Assembly (NCBI GenBank): GCA_039720395.1 | Contig: CM077822.1 | Span: forward strand, 26,078,399 to 26,142,398 | Origin: Liquidambar formosana | Lineage: Eukaryota > Streptophyta > Magnoliopsida > Saxifragales > Altingiaceae | DNA length: 64,000 nucleotides | Direction: 5' to 3' | In this document: positions 1 through 11,720 of the stretch, in pieces | How positions within the stretch are numbered: the first letter of the stretch is position 1 | Layout of the letters: each line of letters begins with the position of its first letter | The notes under the pieces: generated by a model | What the model was told of the DNA's origin: nothing | What the model saw: the letters and a program-made list of their open reading frames with translations, nothing else | The model's database searches: none | Made by a program: the position numbers and the translations under genes

Positions 1-1596
1 AGAATTCTAAGAAAACTATAATTCTTATGATAATTAAATAAAACCAAACCACTATTTTGCATATACAGGAAATATAGCAATACAAAACACATACCTTAAT
101 AAAAATTTTAAAGGAACTATAATTCTTATAATAATTAAATAAAACAAGAAAAAAGATGCATTAAAAAGATAAATAATTACAAATTACTCTTCGACCACAA
201 GAATACGTCTTTAGAAAATCCTTTTTTATAACGTCTTTGATAGGAAGTCTTTTTCTATAACATTGATTCTTCAATTAACACGTAACCCTAACAAAACCCT
301 ATATAATTTGAAACTTGCTACATCCTAGGACTAATGGCAACTGTATGTGTAACCTCCAAGATACAAATTGTTTAAGCTATCATGAAATCATTGGATTAGT
401 GTATACGAAGTATGGAATTATGGCATTTGTAAAATATGTAGACTTGGCATCTTATACTACTTGGTATGTAATTTTCATATGTATTATAAATTATTATTTT
501 TATTATTATTATCAAGATGGTGTGTAAACTGCATGGTTTTTCTTTTATCTTTTACTCTTAATAAGTGCATACACAGACACACAGTTTATTTGGTTTTATC
601 ATTAGTGGAAGTCTCCTTCCAATTAAATTTCCTTTTAATAGGGTTTCTTATTATTTCTAATTTTGCGTTTTAAATCATGCATAATATGAACCATATTCGT
701 TTATTTCCCTTTTTTTTTTTTTTTTTTTTTTGTCCTTTTAACTCTATTGGTTCATGGTTCGTTTTCCACACTCTTCCATCGAAGACAACCAGGCAAAGTG
801 AAGGTGTGTACAAGCACGTTCCAATTTGGTTCAATGAGAGTCTTAACTGTGAGCGTGCTTGGTGAGATTTTAATTAATATTACTTCGTATTATTTTTATG
901 ATTATAGGTTCGTTTTGATAACATTTTAGCAATAGGTTGTGTAGTTTGAATTTTTTATTTGGTTCTATATGGGCGTCAAATTCGATATTAGACCATTCAA
1001 GAAATTTTAGATAATATTTTAGTAATAGTCATCATTACATATAAGAGTAGAAATTCAAAATAATGGCAATTCATGAATTTCCAAGAATTGATCCTATAAC
1101 ATCAAATATAGTGATGGCTCTATTTTTTTTTTTTTTTAATGATAGATTTGTGTCTAAAATACTATAATTTTTTTTTCAATTGTTTAAATTCTAATTAGAC
1201 ATCCAAACAGACCCTTAATTATATGATTTTGCAGGAAAAATAAGATAGCAGGAAAGATTTTTTGATTTTCTACTTCAATAGAACTATACGTATTTATTTT
1301 TGTGTTTTATTTTGAAAAAAAACAAAAAAAAAAAAATCTTATAAGTTATGGATAGTCTACGTACCAAAACTGTATAGTCTACATAGATTTTATCCAATGC
1401 ATTTATCATATTCTTATAATTTTAATGTATAAATTGATAGGATAAAACATGAGTGAAGTAGTATTTTCCTAAGATAAAAACATTTGGCGCGGATCTAACA
1501 TTTAAATTTGTTAAATTAACGTATATTTTCCCTTGAAAGAAAAACAAATCTATCAATTAAATACTTTCACATGCAACGGACGTGGGCACCAACTAG
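1..1596. other. AT-rich intergenic sequence, no gene recognised
   Basis: No ORF here resembles a known protein; the short frames are AT-rich chance translations. There are T-runs near 711-731 and 1122-1137. No transposon termini or RNA gene were recognised. Confidence 0.6.
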
Positions 1597-2155
1597 TTCC
1601 AAATAAAATAGCATTTAGGCCCTCATTGCAATGTCCAATATACCCACATTCTTTCTCCGCTTTTCCTCTCTTGTCACCGACACCTTCTCTCTCACACATG
1701 TTTTTCTTTCTTCTCTAGGATCGGCTCATAGAGAAAGATGTATATGCAACTGTGATACTAGTGGAACAAATTGAAACTAGCTTGGTACTTTTTTGTCCCA
1801 CAATTTCATCTTACTTTAATTTTATTGGTATGTGATATCATGTGGCCATATCACAATTACATGGACAACTCACTCTGACTCGTATAGAAGCCTAATAGGC
1901 TACTTAGGCGGTTGCCTAAGGCCTCAAGATTGTGAAAAGTCTCATAAGCCGAACCAAATGGCTCTAAATATATTTTCATGAAAAGAAAAAAAAAAAAATG
2001 AGGTTTCTACTATGAGTGAAATAGGTTCAGTTCAGTCAGGGTTAGGAGAGTTTCCTGGATTGAATCGAAATAATTTGTTTTATAAAATACAAATCAAAAC
2101 AGATCGAATTCATAGTAGAACCAATTGTATCGACTTACTTTCAGTTTGATTCACG
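1597..2155. repeat. Left copy of a ~560-bp direct repeat
   Basis: This segment is repeated in the same orientation at 5066-5630. The match starts at ttccaaataaaatag and runs through a shared central stretch (tacttaggcggttgcctaag) to just before the foldback MITE. Visible differences are scattered single-base changes and small gaps. It could be one terminal repeat of a decayed element, or a segmental duplicate; no coding domain was found between the copies. Confidence 0.7.
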
Positions 2156-2550
2156 CTATTGCCACCACATAAAATACTCTAAACCCCCCATTTAGTTTAT
2201 ACTTTTTGAAGGCTTTATGAAAATATAAAAGGTTTTTACGAAAACTAATTACATAACTTAATAGAAAACAACATTGTAGACAACTTTGTAGAATAAATTT
2301 TTTTCAAAATCTGTCATTCAAGTAGATTTTTTGGCCCTTTTTCATGGAAAATGTAATAGAGATTATAAATTACCAAAAAGTCCACCTAAATGACAGATTT
2401 TGAAAAGATTTTCTTCTACAAAATTGTTCAGAATGATGTTTTCTAGTGGACAGCGCGACTAGTTTTTGTAAAAACCTTTCATATTTTTCATAAAACCTTA
2501 AAAAGTGTAAACTAATGAAGGGCTTAGAGTACTTTATGTGGTGGCAATAG
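2156..2550. mobile_element. 395-bp foldback MITE with long inverted arms
   Basis: The two halves are inverted copies of each other. The left end starts ctattgccaccacataaa and the right end finishes with its near-complement ttatgtggtggcaatag. Similarity continues inward for almost the whole half, for example gagtactttatg/cataaaatactc and the aaaaacctttcatattttt block. The centre is near 2350. There is no coding capacity. Long arms suggest a Mutator-like non-autonomous element, but no clear target duplication is visible. A related half-element lies at about 39400-39632. Confidence 0.75.
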
Positions 2551-2662
2551 CCTCTCTCTTCTAAGAAAGCAAGTCTCAAATACGGGACCTTTAGGGGTGA
2601 CTAGGTTGTGCACACGTGCGTTGCACATGAACCATTTTAAATAATATGTTTGTTGTATGTAT

Positions 2663-2834
2663 TAGGGGTGTTCATGGTGTTGGTTAAAAATGAAAACCAA
2701 ATCGAACCAACAGTTTGGTTTAGTTTTTTTGTCATTAAGTTTGGTTTTGGTTCTAATTTTAGAAAACCGAATTAAATTGGTTTGGTTTTGGTTTTCATGT
2801 TTAAAAAACCAAACCAAACCGAAAAACCAAAAAA

Positions 2835-2887
<53 letters not shown>

Positions 2888-3407
2888 CATATTAAACTTA
2901 GTTTGTAAATTTTCTATTCTAATAAGGGTAGAATAGGTAATAGATTCAAAATAGTAGTACACTATTAGAAGAAAGACGTTTAGAATAGGCTTATTTTTGT
3001 AGATTTTAACTTTCTTATTATTTTTGCTTTATTAGATTGGCATGTATTAAACTAGTTATTAATGTTGTGTGAGATATTGGCGCGTATTAGATTGGAGATT
3101 TAAATTTGGATTGACATAAGTCAATATTTTTCTATTTTGATATAATGTTTAATATTTTTTTTAGTTGCTAATGTAATGATTTTATTAAAAATATTTTTAT
3201 TTGGAGTTTGGCTTGTCGTTTTTTCCATTTTTAATTATTTGTTGCTATTTGATAGGATAAAACCAAAACTGAACCGAACCAAACCGAAATTTTATGGTTT
3301 GGTTTGGTTTTTTTATAGTATGGCTTGGGAAAAAAAAAACCGAAGTATAATGGTTTGATTTGAAATCTACCCTAAAACCAAACCAAACTGAACCACGAAC
3401 ACCCTTA
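2663..3407. mobile_element. 745-bp hAT-type non-autonomous element (MITE)
   Basis: It is flanked by a perfect 8-bp duplication, gtatgtat, at 2655-2662 and 3408-3415. The left terminus taggggtgttcatggt matches the complement of the right terminus, taagggtgttcgtggt. Eight-base target duplications and TAGGGGTG-like ends are characteristic of the hAT superfamily. The interior is rich in ggtttggtt/aaccaaacc repeats and holds a (TA)n tract at about 2839-2884. No transposase is encoded. Confidence 0.88.
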
Positions 3408-3415
3408 GTATGTAT

Positions 3416-3983
3416 ATCCAATGACTTAAAAAGAATATGATTAGAAGAACTCAAGGTGTTAACTTATTTGGGATCTTGAGTTTCTTTATGATGTTTAATA
3501 GCACTTTCTTTTTCTTTTTGTATATATACTAGATATAGCATACATGCGTTGCACGTGAATATTTTTAAATAATATTAGTTATACAAAATAATAAATACCT
3601 AAAGATTTTATATTTTTTCCATAAAAGATAAAGTTTAAAATTCAAAAGTACAGTTTTTTTTTTTTAATCAAAATTGTCAGCAAAAGATTAAAAACTCTTT
3701 AGATATACATTCATAATTTTTGTTTCTTCATAAAACAAAATATTTAAAGAGTTTATATTCATATATATTATCATGCAACTTGATAGTTGCTTTAGGAAAA
3801 AGAATTTGAGTAAGAATCTAACTTTAATTTGTTAAGAGTTTAAGTTAAAATCTAACTTTCATTTGTTACCAAATGATAAGAATGTTTACTATATGTTTCA
3901 ATTAAAGGAATAGTAGATATGTATTTTTTTTAATAAAAAATAAGGGTATATTTTGTCGTTCAAAAGTTTTTCTGAGATTTAGC

Positions 3984-4033
<50 letters not shown>

Positions 4034-5065
4034 AAGAAAACAGTTTAAGGAAGTGAAAGTTTACTTGGCTGTGAATTTCTAAAAGCAAAATCTTACTTAA
4101 TCTCTTCCCGTTTCAATTTCAATGATGTTATATTAAATCAAAAAACATCAAAGCATTAAATAATAATAATATTTATGAAACTGAAAATTATTGAGTATCC
4201 TGGATTTAAACAAGACAACTTGGAAGTTATCACCCAAAAACCTAAAACAAAATTAATATGCATTTACATTTAATGGATTTAGAAAATAAAAACCTTTGCA
4301 CAACTGGTATTCTATAACCAGTTCCAATCCTCAAAATTACCAAGTAAAAAAAAAAAAAGAATGATCGACATAAGAATAATAAAATCTATAGAAACAATAA
4401 TCTCTAATTACAACACACTATCTTAATGAAATAGTGTATTCAACAAATCACTATAAATATAAGGTAAAATATAAAATACAGAAAGAAAGGGGGAAAAAAA
4501 AAAAGATACCTCTTACGGTGAGACGTTGAATCTCCAAGAGAACATCAAAGAGATATTAAGCATATTCCCCAAAAAAAAAAAAAAAAAAATACAAAATATA
4601 AAAAATAAAGAAAACTATACCTTTGATGTGGGATTTTCAATCTCCAACTAAAAATAAGAGAAGGAGAATGTAAAATTCATAAGATTGGCATAGGGATACT
4701 AAAGGGGTGCATAATGGGGGACTAAGGGGGAGAAACTTATGAGTTTTTCTTATTAGTTTTTGTTGCAAAAAATGAATGAGTTAATGGGGAAAGAAACATA
4801 TGGGCTAATGGAATAAGATTGTATAACTCTAATTAAAGTAGGGTATGGGGAAGTGGAATAGGATTGTAAAACTCTAATTAAAGTAGGTTTCTCCATGATT
4901 TAATTAATTATGTATCTTTTTTCTTTTTGTCTTTTGGATTACTTAAGGGTAATAATGTCATTACATTTTAAAATAAGGGTATTTTAGAGAATCAAAAGTT
5001 TTTCTAGGAGTCACCCTTTTATAGGTAGTATAGATATATTACGGTACAGGTAGAGAGACTGTACA
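3416..5065. repeat. Repeat-rich intergenic DNA with (TA)n and a short tandem duplication
   Basis: A (TA)n tract lies at about 3988-4030. A 47-bp unit is present twice at about 4797-4888 (gattgta(t/a)aactctaatta core). The phrase aaaagtttttct followed by an agcctttta or tcaccctttta block occurs near 3963 and 4998. The gcgttgcacgtgaat motif near 3548 is echoed near 2619, left of the hAT insertion. These suggest layered remnants of short DNA transposons. No protein-coding gene was recognised. Confidence 0.5.
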
Positions 5066-5630
5066 TTCCAAATAAAATAGCATTTAGATCCTCATTGCAA
5101 TGTCCAATATACCCACAATCTTTCTCCTCTCTTCCTCTCTCGTCACCAACAGCTTCTCTCTCACACACGTTTTTATTTCCTCTCTAGGATCGGGTCATAG
5201 AGAAAAATGTATATGCAACTGTGATACTAGTGGAACAAATTAAAACTAGCTTAGTACTTTTTTGTCCCACAGTTTCATTTTACTTTAATTTTATTGGTAT
5301 GTGATATCATGTGGCTATGTCACAATTACATGGAAAACTCACTTTGACTCGTATAGAAGCCTAATAGGCTACTTAGGCGGTTGCCTAAGGCCTCAAGATT
5401 GTGAAAAGTCTCATAGGCCGAACTAAATGGCTCTAAATATATTTTCATAAAAAGAAAAAAAATAAGGTTTCTACTATGGGTGAAATAGGTTCGGTTCGGT
5501 CGGGGTTAGGGGAGTTTCTTGGACTGAATCAAAATAATCTATTTTATAAAATACAAATCGAAACAGATCGAATTCATAGCAGAACCGACTGTATCGGTTT
5601 GCTTTCGATTCGATTCAGTCCGGTCAGTTC
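5066..5630. repeat. Right copy of the ~560-bp direct repeat
   Basis: This is the same-orientation partner of 1597-2155, beginning at ttccaaataaaatag. Unlike the left copy it is not cut off by the foldback MITE; it continues into gtccggtcagttctattcgg, so the left copy's 3' junction is the altered one. Confidence 0.7.
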
Positions 5631-7187
5631 TATTCGGTTTAGACCAAACACCCTCTTTTGAAATATTGAGGCTATTGGTCATTGGGCATCTCATAGTGGG
5701 TTTGAAATTGGCTCTTTTCAGCACTTCAAATGACAAAAAATTAAGCAAATTCACAAATTAAGCCATTAGGCCTGTCATTTTGCAAGTTTGAAATAAATGC
5801 TTGATTAATTAATCATAATTTGGATATAATTTGCTACAAAGCCCACTTGGGGGAGAATCCAAGATAACAAAATTACTGCTATAATCTGCTGTATAACCTA
5901 CTATAATTTGCTATATAATTTTGATAATGTAATACCATTGCAATGGGCATAGTAACACTTACAAAAAGACTATTCAATGTGCATAAAAAACCAGCTAAAT
6001 TAACAAACAAAGTAGCTAATACTCTATACTTAAGTCCTGCATCAATTCCATCACTCATCACAAAGTCTAATACTGCTAGTAGGAAATTTAACTAAAATAC
6101 TCAAATCCCTACATCAGTTCCATCATTCCATCACTAAGTCTAATACTATGCTAATAGAAAATGTAACTAAACAAAACCAGCACTACCACTTTTCCACTTT
6201 CGCAAGCTCCTTGCTTCCTAGTTAGGAAATATAACTAAGATAGTAGCACTTAATACCTTTAATATCAACCAATGGATATCACTATTTTTCCATAAGTTTG
6301 AACCCGAAATCACTCATCACTCATCACTCATTTAACAAATGAGACAAATCCCTCTAAATTACTATGCCATTAGCAAAGTAGGTGATGACTAAGGTTAAAT
6401 TATTTTATCCTTTTATAGATGGTGACATACTTATAAATGAAGGTGGACCTTCTATCTGTATGTTAATGTACAACAAACATTAGCCGAATGCATACCTTGT
6501 GTAGCAATTAGCAGGACACATGCTATGGTTCACATGTCCTTGCTCATATCCCATAGTGATTGATGAGGTATTGCAATTCCATCCCACCGCTAATAAATTT
6601 GACTTGTAGCTGTTGTTACACCATGCGCATATCTTCTCTTCTATTTTCGCTCTCTCTCTCTCTCATAAGAATCAAGAGACACTCAAGCACAAACACTCCA
6701 TGTTCAAACTAAATAAAATAAATAAATTAAATGTATTATATTAATTTTCTTTTTAGATACCTCATTGAAAATGGTCCAACTGAATATATAGATTGTTAGG
6801 TTGGACTTTATTCATCTAATTGGTTGTTGAAGGAGTTCGATTGCCCATCTAACATGTCTCACCCAAAGATTTTATATTTATAAAGAGTAAACAAATTGTC
6901 CAACAACCCTTAATATTGTTGTGTGGGTCTGAATCTAGACCACGAACACGGCAATGAGGGGCTAGAGCTGGTTTCACTATTTGATATGCAATCACAAGTT
7001 GGAAAACAAGGTTAGAGGGAGGCTGAAGTGGCCAAAACCTCTCCAAAGCTTAAGTCAGTGACTGTATATTCTTGGAGGAGGAGGAAAAGGTAGAAGATGA
7101 TGTGTGTGTCAAATTAGGGTATTGTTCATCATATCTCATTTGGTCGGACTGACCTTGGCCAACTATGATAACCACTTGGGTTGAGTT
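5631..7187. other. Intergenic sequence with a SINE-like remnant
   Basis: No coding gene was recognised. The stretch at about 6190-6400 contains, on the minus strand, a tRNA-like pattern listed separately. A short CT tract lies at 6650-6663. The remainder shows no recognisable feature. Confidence 0.5.
6190..6400 (-). mobile_element. tRNA-derived SINE-like remnant
   Basis: On the minus strand a cggGTTCAAACTT segment resembles a pol III B box. It is preceded by an A-box-like TTAGAGGGATTTG, in the layout of tRNA-derived SINEs. The same pattern recurs on the minus strand at about 43480-43640. The match includes the flanking phrase tgatattaa. It is degenerate, with an extra atcactcatc triplication between the boxes. 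Confidence 0.45.
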
Positions 7188-8171
7188 AAGCCTGTCACAC
7201 CCCATTTTTGCACCACTTTATTAGGGTTTGTCATCTCATGTAGGTTTTTGTTTTATTTTTGAGTCTAATCACTTGCATTAGCTTTTTAGAGTCATAAGGG
7301 TAATGGGTATGAATTTTGGTTCAATTTGGAGTTGATTTTGAGGGATAATAAGAGCTTTTGTGACTTGAGGGGCATAATTGTCTTTTAGGTCACAAACTTT
7401 TCATTTGACCTTGAAATGATCTCCAAATTGTCAATTGGAGTTCATATTGATGCATATGAGGTATTTATAGGTTCAATTTGATGAATTAATGGCTTAGAGT
7501 TAAAATGGCTCAATATGGTTCAAGTTGGTTAAAAGACCCATTTTTGGGTTAGCTCAATTTGGCTCAAAATTACCAATAAATTTTCTTCAAATTAACTTTA
7601 ATTATTCTTTATTTTATCCCTTAAAGTGTTTTGGAATGTTTAATTTTAGTTTGGAAAGCATTTAATTCAATCCTATGTGCATACGTATGCTTTGCAATGG
7701 TAGTGCATAGCGGTTAACCACCAATGTAAAACCTAACCATGCACCCATGGTTAGTGGTTTTTTCCATAAAATGTTTAAAAATGTATTCTTCATCGAAACA
7801 CAGTTGTTTTGGCTTTTATTTCATCAAAATCGGAGTTAATTTTGACCCCTAAAACACTCCTAGAAGGCAACAAACACCAAAATAGGAGAAAAACTTAAGT
7901 GGGCTCGGGTGACCACCCAAGCCCGGGCGGCTAGCCGCCTGGGCTCAGGTGGCTAGCCACCCAGGCCTTGGTGGTTACCCAAGACTGCTTTCCTAAATTT
8001 TTGCTAAAGCGGATTTTCTTCCAATTTTAATGAATAAGGACTCTTTTGGACAAGTTTCCTTCTAGTTTTTGGTAACTTTTGAGTTCCTTGAGCACCAAGG
8101 GAGTCTCTAGCAACCCTTGGATTAATTTTTAGGGTTTTAATCTTAACCATTGATTTATCTTAATTAAACTC

Positions 8172-8179
8172 TATAAATA
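8172..8179 (+). promoter_or_regulatory. TATA box of LTR-X copy A
   Basis: tataaata sits mid-LTR. The same box recurs at matching positions in the related copies (15793-15800 and 22064-22071), which supports a conserved U3/R boundary and gives the + strand as the LTR's sense direction. Confidence 0.6.
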
Positions 8180-9018
8180 CCCCACTATGTTTCAGCATTA
8201 AGGGAGTCACTTTTATGCATTAAACATAAGTTCTAAGAAAGAATAAGAGAGAGAGACTTGAAGGAGAGTTGAAGTTCTTGCTGTAGCCTTGAAGAAACTT
8301 GTTTCAAATCATTCACAAGAGCAAGAGAGAGTCTTTACAGCAGCAAAGGAAGCTTTCCTAAGGTAACCTTTCTTCCTTATTAGTGCTAAATATGGGTTTT
8401 CTTATAGAATAGGCCTATTGCATGCTAAAGTTAGGATTTTTATCATGTATAAATGCTTTAGTTAGTTAATATACATGAATTAAATGTTGTTCATGATGAG
8501 TTTAGCATGTTTTTGGTTTATTTCATAGGTTTTTAAGCATGATTGTGAGTTTAGAGTTTCCGTTATCCTTGTTTTAGATAAGTTGCATATAGCATGATAG
8601 TTTAGGGTTTTTTTTAATTGGTTTTTCTTCATGGTTGCTATATATGTATTGCATATAAAATAACTATGATAATTTTTGCATTCATGTTAGTGGATTTTAG
8701 TGTTTTTATGCATTTCATAGAATTAAGGTTGCATTAGGGTTTATGTAAGGTCACTATTTCTATTGTTTGCATGATTAGTGGATGAATGTTGGCCTTAATA
8801 CTATTTTATCCAGATTTCTATTTTCTTTTTTTTGCTTTATTTTGAGCACGTGTAAGGGTACAAATCGGTGTGATAATCGCTTTATAGCAAATAAGGCTGC
8901 TTAAGCTTGCTATTGCTTGGAGTAATTGTACAAGGTAAGTAGGGTTTGAAAGTGCCCTAATTCACTTTTTCTTAATCTTTCTCTTCTCCTTCTTTTAGGA
9001 TTATTTCCTAATATGAAT

Positions 9019-9626
9019 TGTGTGGAAATATTCTCGAATCGAAGATCCAGCTCGGGCTAACGAGCTCGAATCAGGACCATTGACACGTGGCAATGACAGC
9101 CCAATCAGATCCGTTGTAACACACGTGATCGCCTAGCTCGGGGCCTTATACTCAGCTCGGGACACCTGTCCCATGACTCATGCTACAATCCAAATCACCA
9201 CTACAGTCTAAAACTGTAAATACAGCTGCTATTCCTGACACAACGGCTACAAGAAACCATGGTTCTCTGCCTAACCATGATAAATAAACAATGATCAGAC
9301 GGTTATTGGCAAACCATGGAAAGATTTGACCTAACCAAGGCAGTTACCTGACCTGACCTCACATGGTTAGTCCGTACAGGTGGGTATAAATAGAATACGA
9401 TACAGCCAATTAAGGTAAGCTACAGTACCCTAATCCTCTGAGATTCATCTTCTTCTTTGCTTTTACCTCTATAAATAGCTTCTGACTTAAGCTTTGGAGA
9501 GGGCTTGGCCAAAACCCACCTTGGCCTATCCTCTGACTTTGTTTCTCAGCTTGTGAGTGCAGGTCCACGCGTGAGATTTAGCTCCATCATCATCAGTAGT
9601 TCTCGGGGAGCAAATTTTACCCCGCA
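9019..9626. mobile_element. 608-bp solo LTR nested in LTR-X copy A
   Basis: It starts tgtgtggaaatatt and ends ttttaccccgca, giving TG...CA ends. tatgaat is found on both sides (9012-9018 and 9627-9633). LTR-X copy C (near 23101) runs straight through the matching site without this block, so it is an insertion. A tataaata box at 9385-9392 sits in a promoter-like position. Interior sequence is unrelated to the host LTR and richer in agctcggg-type GC words. The 7-bp flank match is longer than the usual 4-6 bp and may include chance identity. Confidence 0.75.
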
Positions 9627-10321
9627 TATGAATCTATGGTCATAATTATGGGTTTCCTTGTTTAATAAATTACCTTTTTTTATCAAAGTTTCCATCCTGT
9701 GGAAGTTTTCTTAAATACAAACTTGGTTTATTTATCAAATTATCTTTCAAATAAGGAAACTTAGGGTTTTTACCATAAGTTTTTATTAGGTTGTAACCTT
9801 AATTCTTATCAAACTACATGGACTTTGATCCATGTATTTCTATGCATGGTACGTAGGCGCTTTGAGGTTCAAGTCCACCCTAGGATCCAAGTATCCTAGG
9901 ATTCTCCTTCTCTCTCTTTTCTGTTTTATTTTTATTTTATTTATTTGATTGTGTGGATGAATAGAATATATGATATGCATGCAATTCTTGATGTGATATA
10001 CTTATTGATTTTTGTATAGTAAGATCTTAATTTAGCGCAAATAAACTAAGAGATTAAAAGGGTGACATGGGTGCCTATAGCCTTTGCCTAGAACCTTCCC
10101 ATGTCATAACTTAGCTTCCAAATCCCTAGTTTCTTTGGTCTCTAAAAAGACTATTTTGCCTTTCCTTTTTAAACATGGAGTCTTTTCAATTGTTTTTTTT
10201 AAAACAAAAATGATTTTTAGCGTTTTCCTTGTCTCCTTTAAAAAATAAGGTGGCCACTCCTTTTCTTTTTCAACTTATCCTTTTTCGATCATGTGGGCCA
10301 CTTTCCGGGGTTTACAAAGCC

Positions 10322-11577
10322 TAACTGGGGTTAGCCCAATAACCGTTAGACCATGGTTTGCTGACTATGGTTAAGTGGTTAACTTCAGGTTGGATTTAAT
10401 TGTCAAACTATGGTTAGTCAACTGTGGTTATAGGGTTGAACCATAGTTTGATTGAATTGCCACATGTCTCAAGCTAAGCAAAAGACTGAAATGCAATGAT
10501 GATGATGTTTTCACAGACTGGTCTAGAGATGGAACCGAACTGATCCCCCGATTAGGCTATCAAGACTGAACTCAAATCGCCCCATCTTGGAATTGAGGAC
10601 TCAGCTCGCCACTCCAATTCTAGTGCTTCACTTCGAGACTGTGTCCCAGTTCTCATGCTTTTCTTTGGCAATATATCCACACAACTTGCCCCAATTATGA
10701 CTATTCCATAGTAGGAGTTGTCATAATTCATTGTCAATTGATTTTGAAGGAGTTAAGTGTTGGTGGGTCGTTTCCTTTGCCTTTGGCCTTATTAAGTAAA
10801 CAGTTGACAGGCGTTATTGATGCCTTTCCGTATTTCGAAGCGCTGACGTCATCAACTGCCAAGCATGTCTTGTCCCCATAAATGGCATTAAATGCCTAAT
10901 GGTTTTCAAGGATTATTAGTTTTATTTTCCTTTTTCCTGTTTTCACTTTACTCTTGCTTTCTCTCTCTCTTACTTTCTTGTTGCCAAAAACTCTTTTATA
11001 CTTCGGCGTGCCTTTTCACCAGAAAACTCCATTGCTGTTTCCTTTATTGTCGCTGAAAATCCCTTTCCTTTATTCATTGTGATTTCGGATTGTTGTGATC
11101 TCCACTGTCATCTTAACGGTGCTCTTTAAGACCTTGGAGTCCTGTTGCAGTGACGCATTCATTCTTTGAAGAATCTGCCATCTTAGTTCTTGGTTAAGGC
11201 TTTTGCACAGGCAATTTTCTTCTGGAAATCCAAATAGTAAACTTTCTTATGTGTTTTTAGGCTTCGATTCTTGTGTTTTGGTGTATTGATATTTAGAGGT
11301 TGTCCCTAGGGTTAGGACAATTAGGGAAAAAGATGAAGAGTTGCAGGGCTTTTGGTTTCCTGCCTTTTAAGTTTTGGAAAATCCTAACTCGGGATATTAT
11401 GTGAACTATTGTCCCTAACCTCCTTGGTTTGACATGTAGTGGGGCTGTAACTTAGTGATCTATCCCCGCACTAAGTGTTGTTACATTTAAAGAACCCAGC
11501 TATCTCGAAGGGTTGGCTCGGGTGAAATACTTTGGTTAAGTACCCAACTAAGTCTTGTCCTTTTTTCAATTTGGCAA
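10322..11577. other. Non-coding leader of an older gypsy-type element
   Basis: This is the host DNA into which LTR-X copy A inserted, leading into the gypsy-type transposon pseudogene. It contains a tgacgtcatca palindrome near 10844, a CT-rich block near 10961-10975, and no ORF of recognisable family. It probably represents the 5' non-coding part of the older element. The inference rests on position only. Confidence 0.4.
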
Positions 11578-11720
11578 ATGACTACTTACCAACTTAAAGA
11601 CCAAACTCACAAAATAGCTCACTTTAGAGCCTTATACGGTTTTAATGATGGAGAGACTTTCGATGTGCTGAGCAGGGGAGGACGTTTATTCTAAGGATTC
11701 AAAAAATGGTGTTCCCATTT

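Larger units (their letters stand above)
7193..10316. mobile_element. Solo LTR, family X copy A (3.1 kb)
   Basis: It begins tgtcacacccc and ends ggggtttaca, so it has TG...CA termini. It is flanked by a perfect 5-bp duplication, aagcc (7188-7192 and 10317-10321). No gag-pol coding lies inside, so it is a solo LTR rather than a full element. A tataaata box at 8172-8179 is the likely LTR promoter. Related copies lie at 14818-16244 plus 21385-23787. A second, smaller LTR is nested at 9019-9626. The length and end sequence suggest a gypsy-class element, which is inference. Confidence 0.85.

Noticed and set aside
1597..5630. Autonomous LTR retrotransposon bounded by direct repeats
   Set aside because: No coding domains lie between the copies, and the ends lack clear TG...CA and target duplications.
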